This document shows, piece after piece, positions 33,249 to 44,929 of a DNA stretch of 64,000 nt. Location: contig JBBHKE010001950.1 of NCBI GenBank assembly GCA_037447655.1, forward strand, positions 1 to 64,000. Reading direction: 5' to 3'. A program made the translations under genes and the position numbers. Every line of letters begins with the position of its first letter. Position 1 is the stretch's first letter. The notes below the pieces were generated by a model. It searched no databases and was not told the origin of the DNA. It saw only the letters and a list, made by a program, of their open reading frames with translations. Source of the DNA: Zygnema cylindricum. Taxonomy: Eukaryota; Streptophyta; Zygnematophyceae; Zygnematales; Zygnemataceae.

Positions 33249-36200
33249 ATGAGACCTTCAATAAGCTTACCTTCTGTTACGCAAACTTCAGTTTATCCTT
33301 TCATGATACCAAATTCTAACTTCAGACATAAATTAGGGAAGTATAATTCAAATTTTTCTCTCCTATTGTACGGTCCTTGTCATAAAAATAGCCATAACTT
33401 TCCTTTTTGTGTTTTGGAAAACCGACTTCTAACGGTTTCCGAGTTACAAAATGGAACAAATGCACAGGTTAAAAGTGAAACTCATTCCTCTGGAGAGAAG
33501 AAACTTCATCAAGGATTGTTTCTTTTTGAAAGAGGACCACAAGGGAAAGTACATTTACTTAAAAAAGTCACAGAGTTACAAGCTGCAGAATTAGGCTCCA
33601 TAGAAGAAATAAACAAACCAAATAGTGTTAAGGAAATGAATTTAGAAGAGGAAAGTGAAACTGGAAGCGTCAATAATTTAACAATTGAGCAGGTTGAGGA
33701 TATTTCTGCATCAAAATTTTCTGTACCAGATAATTCTTTACCAGAAACTTTTGTAGAAACCAGTGAACAACCAAAAGTTGAAGAGAATAAGAAGACAAAG
33801 AAGAGCAGAATAGTGATTGGAAGAAAGTCTGTCTTGACAAAAGGAAATAAAAAAGATGGAGAAGAAGAACGACAAGAAGAAGAAGAAGGAGAAGAAGAAG
33901 AAGAAAGAGGAGGAAGAGGAGTAGGCGGAGGGGAACCTTCAGCAAATCACAATGATAATTCCCCTGCTTCAAAAAAAGTGGTTGGAAAACGAGTCGTGAC
34001 CAAAGTCACCAAAGTCCAAAAAGAAGTTGATGAAAAAGTGAAGCAATTCGTGAACTTACTTTGGGAGGCGGAGGATGAGACAGAATTGGACAAAGTCCTA
34101 AAAGAGGCCGAGACTCACATTGGTTCGGGAAGACGAGCTTGGCGTCAAGCAATGAGGACACTTCTCATGGCAAACAAGTGGAAGCCGAGGTCGCAAGTAG
34201 GTTTTTTTGTAAAATTCGTAGGTTTTTCATAACATTTTGGAGGTTTTTTGTAAAATATCGAGATTTTTTGTAAAATTTGGAGGTTATCCGTAAAAAATGT
34301 AGGCTTTTCGTAAAAGTTTGGACCTGGACAGTGAAATCTGGGGTTCTGGAAAGAAAGCTGCGGAAATTTGACATTTTTGGGATCATCGGAGGCCATCTTC
34401 AAAACCGGTACGAGAAGATATAGTCCAAGTGGTGTTGATTGGCCTTAATTCTTAGTTGCAATAAAAAAAAATTCCACCGTAAAACACGGAAAAGGTTTAG
34501 GTATGAAAGTAGAAACAAGTTTCCATTGGAGCTCCCATGGTGACTCGGTATATGGGAACAAGTCTTCTGTATTATCGTTGCACTGGCCGTTGCACCCCCC
34601 GTCGCTACTAGAGTTAATCGCTTTAATTTTGTGTGTGTTTTTTTGACACCACAGTCGCAAATTAGTGTTAATAACACTATTTTTGTTGAGCTTTTTTGAC
34701 ACCACAATTGTAAATTTGCGTTTATAACACTATTTAATTAAGTGGCCCACAATGAAGTGTTAACATTAATTATTCACTAACTCTAATAGTGATACACGGT
34801 GTAGTTTATCCTTACAAGTAACCAATACAAGGGTTGCAAACCATGTTTAGTAATCTTTTCACAAAGTTGTGCTTGACAATCTCTTTTACTTTGAAGTTTT
34901 AGGTTACAAAATTAGAATGTCATATGTTTTTACATGTTGTTATGTCACAAAAAACTCTAATTTTCCATGAGACGTTTTGGAATCACTAGTACCCAGGTTC
35001 TCTATACATTTTTTTTTGAAGCTGGGTATTATAAGGGCTATAACATTATTTTAATCTTTAAATAGTGTAGTTTTACCGTAGGATTATCTATAAGACTCCA
35101 CATGTATACTTGTCAGTGTCTGCATTTGACCATTGTCTTGGGTTAGAATGGGTGCAAATGCCTACAAACATGTACTATCTTCTCCAGCCTCGGTAATTTT
35201 CTAAATACGTAAATTTTCAATTGTTATGAACAATCCAGACAGCCTCGGTAATTTTGTAAAATATATAAAAAATTCCAATCCAGAAAGCCTCGGTAAATTT
35301 TTTGGATCACACAAATTTCCAACTGTTAAGAGCGATCCAAACTAATGAATTAACAGTGTTGTGTGATGTAATTACTTCATAATAGGCGGTTAAGTCCGCC
35401 GTGCTTGACTCTATTTCTTGTGTTATTATTTTTAGTGTTATTATCCTTTAGTGTTATTATTCCTAGTGTCTCAATCTTAGAGCTCTCAGGAAGATGATAA
35501 ATTGGACGGAAAAAAAGCTGTCGATGGTTTTCAACATTTTCAGAAAGATTTTTCTGGTCTCCTCTTATTCAACAAAATCATTGTGAATAAGTCAAGTCGC
35601 CTATTGCTATTTTTAGATAGTTGAAATGTAACTTCTGTTTGCTTATGTTGTATTAACTTGACTTTTCTGCAGTTAGTAAAGGAAAGTGAGTTGTACTCTT
35701 CCTAAAGATAGGAGAGGTCATATTACATAATTCTGCTGTACAAATTGAAAATGAAGTTATCTCCAGTCCCAAATTGAGGTGTCAAATGACCCTCAAATCA
35801 ACCCGCATTTCGTGCGCTAGAAGGTTCTCAGAATCTTTTATAACTCCATTGACGTTTCAAATTTTTTGAACAAAGTTTTAATTGAAAAGACTTCTGAAAA
35901 TTGAGTTTACAATGAGCTGTGTTTTAACTTGTTGAAATGAAGTTGATAACTTGTTTTTGGTTTTCTAAAATGTAAGGGACATCTGAAAGTGGCAGTCTCA
36001 CATTCAAAGTTTATGGTTTCAGGATCCGAAAAACTCTATTCTAATCTGCAAAGGTCTTAAGATTGGAGAGTTTTTGAGTAGATCAGTCTGAGTTAACAGT
36101 ACGATCAGAAAACATTTATTAAGGTTGTCTTGATAATTTCAACTCCTTTTCCAATCCCTGTGGACATTAGTAAGGCAACTTTCTTACGTAAATGATGTTT

Positions 36201-39200
36201 TTCTCTTTTACAATCAGTGACTGTAAACTTTAAAGCCTGAAGTTTACGATGCATTATCAGTTTTTTTATTGTCCACTGGTTTTTGTTACCATATTTTGAA
36301 TAGTTGGTAATTCATGTAAAATGCACAGAAAACACTCGAACCAATTTTTTCTTTGAAAAGAGAGTGACAAATAGCAAAATTATCATGTCACGCCACGGTT
36401 TTGCTTCTTACCAAAAATTTATCTAGTGCAGTCGAGCACTGACATTTTTGGTCTATATCACAAAAAAATATACTGATTATGAAGGGACATATTAAATTCC
36501 TCCCCATTAGCTAATAGTACACTTTGATCAACTCTCATTCGTCAGACTTGTTTGTTCTTTATGAGCAGTCTTGTCCATCGAAATTATCGTGTTAGATATC
36601 TCTTTATGGAAATCCCTTAGTTGTCTTTTTTGATGTTTTAAATGTTTTTTTACAAAAACAAAATCGTGTTGAATATCAATCATTGTTTAGAAGGATTGTT
36701 CATGGGAGTCTATGAAGTGGCTTGCCCAAAAAATGATCCCTTTTTTACTCTGTTTCTGTCTACTCTTTCGATCCCGCCACTTTTTATCCGCTTGCTTAAT
36801 TTTTTCCTAAGACATTTAAACTGTGCAGTAACTAATCTGAGAATCTCAATTACCTAAGAAGATGTATTTAGACTAGTGGCCATTAATCATTGTTTCAGAC
36901 TAACCACTGTCATTTTTTAGTTTGAATTAACGATTGTATATGCAATACGATCGTAATTCAATAAGAGGCGTATATTTCTCTATGTGGCTTTATTGTGAGT
37001 TCATTACTGCTTTACTCCTGATTCTGAATCTAGTTGAGGTTTGGAATCTAGTTAAGATTAGCCCCAGAAAAGTTTATAAGTGCTCAAGAACTTAGTACTT
37101 TTGTGAACTCCTGTTTACAGATCTTAAGGGCAATGTATTGCTCGTAGTAGATTATTTGGAACGCATTGGATTTGTACTCTAATGTATGAAACCTTCAAAA
37201 AGTTTTGTTGAATTTTTCAATAATATCAAGTAGAAGCATATAAAGACAACCTATATTCATGTTGTCTGTCTGTAATTAGTTTGAAATTAAATTACAATGC
37301 CCATTGTTGTTACTGTTAAACAAATTTTCGGGCACTCAAACATCATAAACTTTATCATCAACCGTTGAAATTTTCTTTTCAAAAGAGCACCTCGAGAGGT
37401 AACAGTCTCACCTTTTGATCATGATGCCACGTTTGTCAATCTGAAAACTCTATGATGAGAAAAGGTCTCTTACTGCCTGGAAAATAATTAACAGCTAATT
37501 GCGATGGGCAGTGTAGTTTTGATTTCCAGAAACTATTGATTTGGTTACTTTAGCTTTGCCTGTTTCTGGGCATTAGTGTAGTTTTTGGGCACTGCAGTTT
37601 CCATATAAGTCCCATTATGGATGTTTTATATTCTTCAATACTGACATCCGGCATTAGGAAACAGTCAGACTCACGGGAAAGGACAAAAGCAATGTCCTTT
37701 ATTAGTTTTGCGGCATTGTTTAAGTTATAAAAAATGAGTGTCAAATTATTATACTTGCGGCACCGAGTTGATGGTAGTTAAATTCCCAGACGATAGAATA
37801 GAGAAGGATTGCGAGGCACTTTTTTTTCCTCAGGAAAATTGTGAATGAAATTTTAGCTTTGTTGCATTCAACCAGTTTGGTTTGTGTAGTTTATGTCGAT
37901 TTGGGAACGTACTTTTATGTAACATTATTCTGAAACAGTTTAAACAGTATTGTTTCGTCTGTTATGTCTACTACGTCTCAGATGTCTTCTCACGTATGAG
38001 TCAAACATAAGTAGGTGAACATAAACATAAATGTTAAACATAAAGGTGGGTTTTTGTGGTGGAAATCTCTCTCTTGACAGAAGATTGGCCCAACATTTTT
38101 TTCGCATAGATTTAAGTGAAGGACTATGCCATATCCGTTCTCGGGACGGAAATGCCAATTCTTAGATGTCATTGCATTCCTTGAAAAGTATTTAGATTTT
38201 TTTCTTTTAAAAGTTGACTTTACGTTGGTTCAATGCTCTTGTCGGGAGACTTAAGATTCATTCATTTTTTCTTGAAAAAAACAGAATTATAAGCAAGCGT
38301 GTGTGTGTTTTTTTTAATATGCAGAGACTTTGTAAAATTTGTAGGGATGTCATCTGGTTAAGAAAAAATGTGAACTGCGTCTAAATGTGGTTTTTGTATT
38401 GTCCAGTTTTAGTGTATTTATGTTGACACTGTTTTTTTTTTTGTTCACTTCTTTTCTTTAATGTTTTTTAATTGTAGTTTTACTATTTTCAGGTTTCAGG
38501 GAGCTGTCAAGCACCTTGTGTGTTTACAAGGGCTGATAAGTATTATTAAGTTGCCAATCGATTGTTTTTATCTGTCATCCGATAAAAAAATGTCAGAAGT
38601 TTTTCACATTAAGATTATTCTGGTCTGAAATATGCGTATTTTTTCACCTTTTGAGATTTAATAAGAATTTGAAATTGGGCTTCAAATTCGATTTGTATAT
38701 GGACAAGGTTTGAAGAGATGAAGATTTAGTGAAAGGAGAACAGTAGACTGTTTTCTTCCAGTAACAACTTTTTACACTTTTGTTTGTCTTTCGGTCAGTC
38801 CATTGTGGGGCAAATATTTGAGTGAATTTTGTCTTTTCTTTCTCAACCGTATGATTTCTCTCAACTCAAAAAATTGGCTATATTCAAGGGATAACCTTTT
38901 TGTTCATTTTCCTAAAACTCTTTATACAAGGCTCTGGAGCCCATGATAAAAAAAAGTGAGTTTTTCTTTCCCCGTAAACGTCTTTTTCTCCCGTTTCTAT
39001 GCAGGAACCGATACCAGAAATTGACCAGGTGATTACAACAGAGACTGTCCAAAAAAGTACCACCGACGCTGCTCAGGAGATAACAACAGAACTTGAATAT
39101 TTTGAAACTGAGATATTATTGTCTGGTTCACCTGAAGATCTCGCAACGGATGCAAATAATGTAATCACACGTGCCCTCGAGGAAGCAGATTTGGAGAAGG

Positions 39201-40688
39201 CGAGAAGGAACCTGGAAGTTTCTATTCAACGTGGTATTCGCCCGAGTCAGTATGTGGTGAGCCAAACACTATCAGCATTGGGGAGAAACCACCTTATAAA
39301 GCCCGCGGAAGACCTTTTCGAATTGCTTCTCAAGTCGGGTTACAAGTCCAACAGAGTAAGTGGGTTTAAAACTCTTTTTTGGTCGCCGTTTACAAACATT
39401 TATGTATGAATGTTGATTTTCTGGATGTTGGTTCTTTAACAAGAGAAATAGAGTAAGTTGTAGGTTTATCTCTAAGACCCTTTTCTATAAACTTGCTCTC
39501 CGACTACAAGCATGAATGAAATGAATGCTGGTTTTTTAACAAAATTGAAAGAAACTAAGCAGGTTTATCCCTTTTGTCCCTTCTCAATCTGTTTTATTCT
39601 CGATTGAGTTGCAAACATGTGTATTACAAAATGTCGGTTGTTAAATAAAATCGAAGATAGTAAGTTTACCAAGCGCAAAACCACTCATAATTCTGACCTT
39701 TTGGTATCTTAACAGGTTCTATACAACTGCATGATTGCCGCTTATGGTGAAGTGGAAGACTTTGAGAACATGGAAAAAGCTCTCGAACGGATGAAAAATA
39801 TGGGTGTCTCTCCAAATATTGTTACTTACAATACACTTGTACGAAAATACTTGAAGGGAGAGAGAATGGAGCAGGCCATGACAATGTTGAATGAGATGAG
39901 GGCCAATGGGTACATTCCTAATGTGAGATCTTACAACACAGTTTTAGCGTCTCTGCGAGACAGAGGACAGGTGGAGCAAGCAGAGCTTTCTCATTCCTTT
40001 GTCCTTCCCTCCATCCCTCCCTCCTCCCTCTTCCTCTCCCCTCCTCTCTTCCCCTCCCCCTTCTCCAGTTGAGATCCTTTATGATGACAATATTTGTCTG
40101 GAAGTGAACCATTTCCATGACTGTGTTTCTTCTTCCTTTTTTCTCGGAAATGGAACCTTTTTCAATCTTTCTTTTTCTTTTCTTTTTTTTGTCTTCACAA
40201 CTCTTAGAATAACAATCCATATCCCTCATATTCTCGTTCCTCGTTTTGTTTTTGGCAACTTTTACCGTAATAATACAAGTTGTCCCTCATATTTTCAGTT
40301 CAAATATTTTGTTTAACAGGTAACATTCAACATTGTCCTAACGGGATACGCGGACGCTGGGAGAGTTATGGATGTCGAGCGTCTTTTCAATGAAATAATA
40401 GATGCCGGTTTTGAACCAAACAATATAACTATCGGGACTTGTATGGCAGCTTTCCGTAATCTCGGAAATATTGTTAAAGTAGAAGAATATTACGGGTTGC
40501 TTTCTCGGTTTCACCTTAGTCCGGATGTCATCACTCTCTCCATTCTCGCGAGTGCATACGGAAAAGTGAACAAGTTTACGGAACAAGCGAGGATTCAGCG
40601 ACAAATTGACGCTCTAAGTGGGAGATTGCCGCCGAGGAAATTGAGGTGGGTAGCCGGTGATTCACTCGAGTCTAGAAATGCGGTTTAG
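33249..40688 (+). CDS. Pentatricopeptide repeat protein, probably organelle-targeted
   Basis: PPR proteins bind organellar RNA in a sequence-specific way. Supported exons: 33249-34196, 39005-39355, 39716-39970 (or to 39985) and 40320-40688, giving roughly 640 aa. The first ATG (33249) follows an acceptor-like TTTGCAG. The N-terminus is Ser/Thr/Asn-rich with few acidic residues, a plausible plastid or mitochondrial presequence. Then come an acidic Glu/Arg/Gly low-complexity block (33858-33945) and a helical QKEVDEKVKQFVNLLWEAED region. About seven PPR motifs follow, for example VLYNCMIAAYGEVEDFENME, NIVTYNTLVRKYLKGERMEQ and VTFNIVLTGYADAGRVMDVE. The stop is at 40686. Exon 3 to exon 4 is uncertain: direct joining at 39970 keeps frame but shortens one repeat by about 19 residues, and a CT-rich block intervenes. 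Intron 1 is 4.8 kb with two MITEs. Confidence 0.85.
34197..34322. repeat. 21-22-bp minisatellite starting at the 5' splice site
   Basis: Six degenerate copies of GTAGGTTTTTTGTAAAATTT-like units. The first unit starts exactly with the GTAGGT donor of PPR intron 1, and later units carry GTAGGT, GAGGTT or GTAGGC at the same place. Confidence 0.8.
34591..34803. mobile_element. TA-flanked MITE (CACCG family), PPR intron 1
   Basis: 213 bp, left end TGCACCCCCCGTCGCTACTA, right end CTAATAGTGATACACGGTGTA. The interior has a direct repeat of TTTTTTGACACCACA followed by GTTTATAACACTATT or GTTAATAACACTATT. Confidence 0.75.
35190..35340. repeat. Three-copy minisatellite in PPR intron 1
   Basis: Three diverged ~55-bp units beginning AGCCTCGGTAATTTT with CAATCCAGA and AATTTTCAATTGTT segments between them. 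Confidence 0.65.
35341..39004. other. Remainder of PPR intron 1
   Basis: AT-rich intron sequence. A MITE right end (TAACAGCTAATTGCGATGGGCAGTGTA split by the 20-base limit: its last 16 bases are GCGATGGGCAGTGTAG at about 37501-37516) marks an eroded family member spanning about 37350-37515. I see no exon-like frame with PPR features in this interval. Confidence 0.5.
39986..40073. repeat. CT-rich block flanked by GAG in the PPR gene
   Basis: 88 bp, almost wholly pyrimidine up to TTCTCCAGTTGAG. It lies between GCAGAG (39980-39985) and a second GAG (40071-40073). The coding frame before it ends VEQAE. Directly after it the same frame resumes ILYDDNICLE, which is PPR-like, and is then followed by a possible donor GTGAAC at 40104. 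It behaves like an insertion or an unusual intron, because its edges are not GT-AG. Confidence 0.5.
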
Positions 40689-40830
40689 AAAATGACGTTT
40701 AGGGAATGAGGTTAGGGAATGAAGTTTGGGGAATGAGGTTTAGGAAACGAGGTTTTAGAATATGAGCTTTTAGAAAATGAGCTTTAGAAAATGTGGTTAA
40801 GAAATGAATGAGGTTTTTAGGCACAGGAAA
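40689..40830. repeat. GAATGAGGTTTA-type repeat after the PPR stop
   Basis: About nine degenerate 12-18-bp copies of GGAATGAGGTTTAG and TAGAAAATGAGCTT starting a few bases after the PPR stop codon, so probably in its 3' UTR. Confidence 0.7.
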
Positions 40831-42709
40831 TGGGTGTATTAAACGTTTTTGTAATCTGGAATTGATATCGATTTTAGATTTGGAAACACATGGCTTGGAG
40901 AAACACATGCTGAAAAAGATGTCGACTGTTCTATGGATATGATCCAAAATAAAATGAAAAATGTTATGACGCGAAAGAAACATGGAAACAATGTTATTAT
41001 GTTTTTTTTTTTTTTCATAATTTGAAACATAAAACCGTCTCTTAACCTTAAAACTCATCAAAGACAGATGTGGTCAGTGGCTTGCTTTCTTTGTTATTCA
41101 GAGCGTGTGATAAAATAAGCCATCTGATTTGTGATTTTCAGCAGATAAATACTTAATTCTGTTAGATATTAATAGTGTTACTGGAAGAGCTTGAGTTTGG
41201 GTGTCAGATAAATTCCATTTATTGCAATCGTGTGGCGATTAGGGGAACAGTTAAAACTGAAACGGGTGTTAGAAATACATGGATTCCGTTTGGTTGACTA
41301 ATATGCAGTAACGGTAATATTAATAACTGGGTCATTATATAAGTGTTAACAGGCATTGCTAGCCTGCAATCCCAGTTTTTCGAATCGTTTTTTTTCCTTT
41401 AACACTATTATTATTCCTATTTATGATAAGAGACTATCTACTGCTTCATTCCATTGCACTACTCCTTCATTTAGAGTTTGAAAGATCTTCAACTGTGAGC
41501 CTTAAGTTCCCAGGGTTTCAAAATTGCTCTCTTTGTATCACTTTCTTGGCCTTATACCCACAAAAGTCTGATGAGAAATAGAATAAATATTGAAAAAAAA
41601 AATCATGTATGCTCAGAGTCCTGTGAATCCTAGATCATGTAAGGTCATAACGCGGAGCAATGCATCATATCCTCCAATAATTTCAGAATACCAGCATTAC
41701 AGCCGATCAGATTTCCAGGACTCAGGAAATGCAACGATGCACCAAATTTGACCGTGTTCAACTCTCAATCCTGTCTCTGTTTCTGAGACACATGCTGACA
41801 AATATATCGGCAAAGTATTTCTCCTTCCATAAATGATAACTTCAATCACAGTCGAGATCGAGCCACAATATAGAGTTGCAACTCAAATCCTCCTGTAACT
41901 CATGCGAGTTTCCACAACGAGTCAGAGACCATACATAACTGTTTCTCAGTTTCACAAAATGATGACTAACAAAAAAATAGTGGAAAAGCTTATACCAAGG
42001 TGTTGTTAAATCATTAAGAAGGACGACAAGGCAACACATCAAACAGCATATTGCTTAGAAACACAACTTTAAGAAAATGTAACACGCTTTCACAGTTCTT
42101 TACTCTCAGTAGTTCTTCAATTGATTTTGGTTGGTTGTGACCTTGGCCAAACATGAGAGCAAAATATTGAAAAACTGAAACCAAGAAAAAAAAAAGAGAA
42201 CAAAGAAAAAATAGTGAACAGAAGCAAAAAGTGAATCAGCGGTATCTTAAGAGCATGTGCTGCTCACAAAGTTCAGTTCCATTCCGTTCCGTATACCAAC
42301 ACAGATCCGACTATAAAGACATCCTCTGAAATAACAAGTAAACAACAAAAACTTTCAACAATTCTTATGGCACAAGAATAAAAAAAGGAAAGGAAGATAC
42401 AAAGAGTTAAAACTGGCTCCGAGCGAGCAATCAAGAAAATAATGAGTCAACAACTTATTTCAACCAAATAAGTCATTTTTTTAATGTTGTTCCCCTAAAC
42501 ATTGGATTTCCAGGCTTGGCCGGAGAGAGAAAGTAGGCAAATATACCGCCTTTGATGTGAAAAAAATCCCTCCAGGAAAAAATATTACGTTAACCTATAA
42601 GTTTTCTGACCAAAATAGATTTTCAATTCCATAAAAAAAAGATTGAAACGTAAAAACAAAACAAAAAACAAAATCTTCAGAAGTAGCAACCACTTGCTTC
42701 CAAATTTAC
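40831..42709. other. Convergent spacer between PPR and transporter genes
   Basis: No gene recognised on either strand. It must contain the 3' ends of both flanking genes. Short frames at 40699-41061 and 41842-42042 have no recognisable domain. Confidence 0.5.
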
Positions 42710-42714
42710 TTACT

Positions 42715-42950
42715 TTACCCTCCTCATTCTCCTCCTCCTCATCCTCCTACTCATCCTCCTCCTACTCATCCTCCTCATCCTCATCCTCCTTCTCACTCTC
42801 CTCCTCCTCCTCCTCCTCCTCCTCCTCCTCCTCCTCCTCCTCCTCCTCCTCCTCCTCCTCCTCCTCCACCTCCTCATCCTCCTACTCCTCTCTTCCTCCA
42901 CCTTCCCCCCTCTTCCTCTCTCCCTTCCCTTCTCCAACCGCTCTCCCACC
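42715..42950. repeat. (TCC)n microsatellite at the transporter 3' end
   Basis: About 230 bp of TCC trinucleotides with CTCATCC and CTACTCC interruptions on the plus strand, beginning about 35 bp past the transporter stop codon. Encoded poly-Ser or poly-Arg frames are repeat artefacts. Confidence 0.95.
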
Positions 42951-42983
42951 CCGGAACCCTTACTGGAATCCCACCCCACAACC

Positions 42984-44483
42984 CTAATCGAATATCCTCT
43001 CCCCCGTCGCGAATACGCAAAATATAACGGCGCTGATTACGCATAGAACCGCCGGCGTGGCAAAAACTAACCTCCATCCCTCCATATCCGCACTCCCATC
43101 TGTAGCCGCCTCCAATATGAGACCTGTAGCGGCTACTCCCACCACCCCCGCTACAGTACCGGCCGTATTAGAGACTCCCATTACTATTCCCGCATACCTC
43201 GGAGCAATATCGAGATGGTTTACGGCAAACCCGGCTCGAGCCAAAGCGCAAGATCCTAACGCAACGGAGGAACATAGAACGGCTCCTGTAACAGACCTTA
43301 AAACAGGCATCATCATGAGAGCCGCGGCGGCCGATAAGAAGCCGAGAGTGTTTAAAATTTTCCGCGTCAATGTGACGGAGAAAATACGTTGAGTTATCAA
43401 ATGGTCGGCGATAATACCACCGATGTTACTGAATAAGAACATGACGAAATAGGGCAACATTTTGGAGATTCCCATGTTGTGGAGACTGGCTCGGAGTCCT
43501 TGGTCAAAATAAGTGGGAAGCCAATTCATAAGGACATAAAGAGCGTAATGAAAAGTGAAATTATTCACAACAATCGCCCAAACCGGCCAACTAATCATAA
43601 TCTTAGCCCAAGGAATAGCTTGCTCCTTCGCCATTTTTCTCCCTTTCGAACCCGAACCCGAAATCGCTAATCCTCCTCCTCCTCCTCCATCCACCAAGTC
43701 TGTCTTCTTCACTCCCAAAACCACATCTCTCCCTCCTCCACCTTCCCCATTCTCTTCCGCCAACAACGCATGACTCCCTCCTCCTCCTCCTCCCACTCCT
43801 CCTCCTCCCACTCCTCCTCCCACTCCCACTCCCCTTATCCTCTCTCTCTCCGGAGGAAAACCCGCGACTCCTCCCGGAGGATCGGTGGAGTACCTCATCC
43901 ACAAAACCGCCCAAGCCACTCCCATAGCTGCGACCAATTGGAAAACACTCTCTGGACCCCTATTTGCCACCAATGTGGGTAAAAATAACATTGCCACCGC
44001 GGCCCCAAAGTACATCCCACTCGTCGTAAGACTCACCGACCTCGACCTCTCATGAGGAGGAATCCATTGAGCCAAAACCGTATGAATCGAGGGAAAAATA
44101 AAGCCTTGAGCCACACCCACGGAGAGTCGAATAGCAATTAAAAAGTATATAGGAACATTGGGCTCCGTGGGAGTCAAGATGCAAGTAATCGACCAAAGGA
44201 CGAAAGAGAGGAGGAGAACTCTCCTCCCTCCCATTTTTTGAGCCGCCCAGCCTCCGGGAACTTGAGAGGAGGCATATCCATAGTAAAAAGCGGACAAAAC
44301 CCATCCCTTTGTGGCTTGGTCCACTCCTAATTTTTGAGCCGTAGAAGTGTAGGAGATGGAGAAGCCCACTCTCTCCACATAGCATACACACGTGCAGAGG
44401 AAGGTGAGGAGGACTGTCACATAACGCTGGGGGATGCCGGGGGGAGAAGGGCGAAGGTACTTAGAAGCTTCCGCAGACGTCAT
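42984..44483 (-). CDS. PHT4;6/ANTR5-like anion (phosphate) transporter
   Basis: Major facilitator of the SLC17/PHT4 family. Plant PHT4;6 sits in the Golgi and is thought to return phosphate released by glycosylation to the cytosol (family knowledge). A single uninterrupted frame of 499 aa starts at the ATG 44481-44483. An acceptor-like CTGTAG lies just before it, so a 5' UTR intron is possible. Near the N-terminus: CTCVCYVERVGFSISYT, KGWVLSAFYYGYASSQVPGG and the MFS loop GGRRVLLLS. The central cytosolic loop has long Gly runs. The second half has PWAKIMISWPVWAIVVNNF, NWLPTYFDQGL, FAVNHLDIAPRYAGIVMGVS and ends FATGERIFD. NHxDIAPxYAGIVMGxSNTAGT and the terminal GE.IFD are what make me favour PHT4;6. 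About twelve hydrophobic spans are visible. It is the only intact host gene here whose coding part has no intron. No transit peptide is evident, which fits a non-plastid location. Confidence 0.92.
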   Translation of the reverse strand: MTSAEASKYLRPSPPGIPQRYVTVLLTFLCTCVCYVERVGFSISYTSTAQKLGVDQATKGWVLSAFYYGYASSQVPGGWAAQKMGGRRVLLLSFVLWSITCILTPTEPNVPIYFLIAIRLSVGVAQGFIFPSIHTVLAQWIPPHERSRSVSLTTSGMYFGAAVAMLFLPTLVANRGPESVFQLVAAMGVAWAVLWMRYSTDPPGGVAGFPPERERIRGVGVGGGVGGGGVGGGGGGSHALLAEENGEGGGGRDVVLGVKKTDLVDGGGGGGLAISGSGSKGRKMAKEQAIPWAKIMISWPVWAIVVNNFTFHYALYVLMNWLPTYFDQGLRASLHNMGISKMLPYFVMFLFSNIGGIIADHLITQRIFSVTLTRKILNTLGFLSAAAALMMMPVLRSVTGAVLCSSVALGSCALARAGFAVNHLDIAPRYAGIVMGVSNTAGTVAGVVGVAATGLILEAATDGSADMEGWRLVFATPAVLCVISAVIFCVFATGERIFD

Positions 44484-44499
44484 GGTCTTCACCTACAGG

Positions 44500-44830
44500 G
44501 GAGGAGACAGGGAGAGGGAGGGAGAGGCAGAGGGGAAGGAAGATGGAGAGGCAGAGGGGAAGGAAGAGGGAGAGGCAGAGGGGAAGGAAGAGGGAGAGGG
44601 AGAGGGAGAGGGGAAGGAAGAAGGAGAGAGAGGGGAGAGGGAAGAGAGGGGAGCGAGAGGGGGAAGAGAGGGGAGCGAGAGGGGGAAGAGAGGGAGAGGT
44701 AGAGGGAGAAGGAGAGAAGAGAGGTAAGGGAGAGGAGGACGGGGAGGGGGAAGGCAGAGGAGGGAGAGGGGAGGGCGAGAGAGGAGAAGGGGGGGGGGAG
44801 GGGGAGAAGAGAGAGGAGGAGACTCAGAGA
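44500..44830. repeat. GA-rich tract upstream of the transporter
   Basis: Plus-strand purine run of GGGAGAGG and GGAAGGAA units, some 330 bp. On the transporter's sense strand it is a CT tract that leads directly into CCCCTGTAG before the start codon, so it may serve as leader or intron polypyrimidine tract. Confidence 0.9.
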
Positions 44831-44929
44831 AGGAGATGGAAAGAGAGACATTTTGGGAAAATAAGGAGATTTCAAGAAATTTTAGGGGATTTCAGATTCT
44901 ACTAAGAGTGTTGTTCGTTCGTAGCCTGT

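Noticed and set aside
43057-44050. Open frames on the plus strand opposite the transporter
   Set aside because: Shadows of the minus-strand PHT4;6-like coding region; the minus frame has all conserved motifs.
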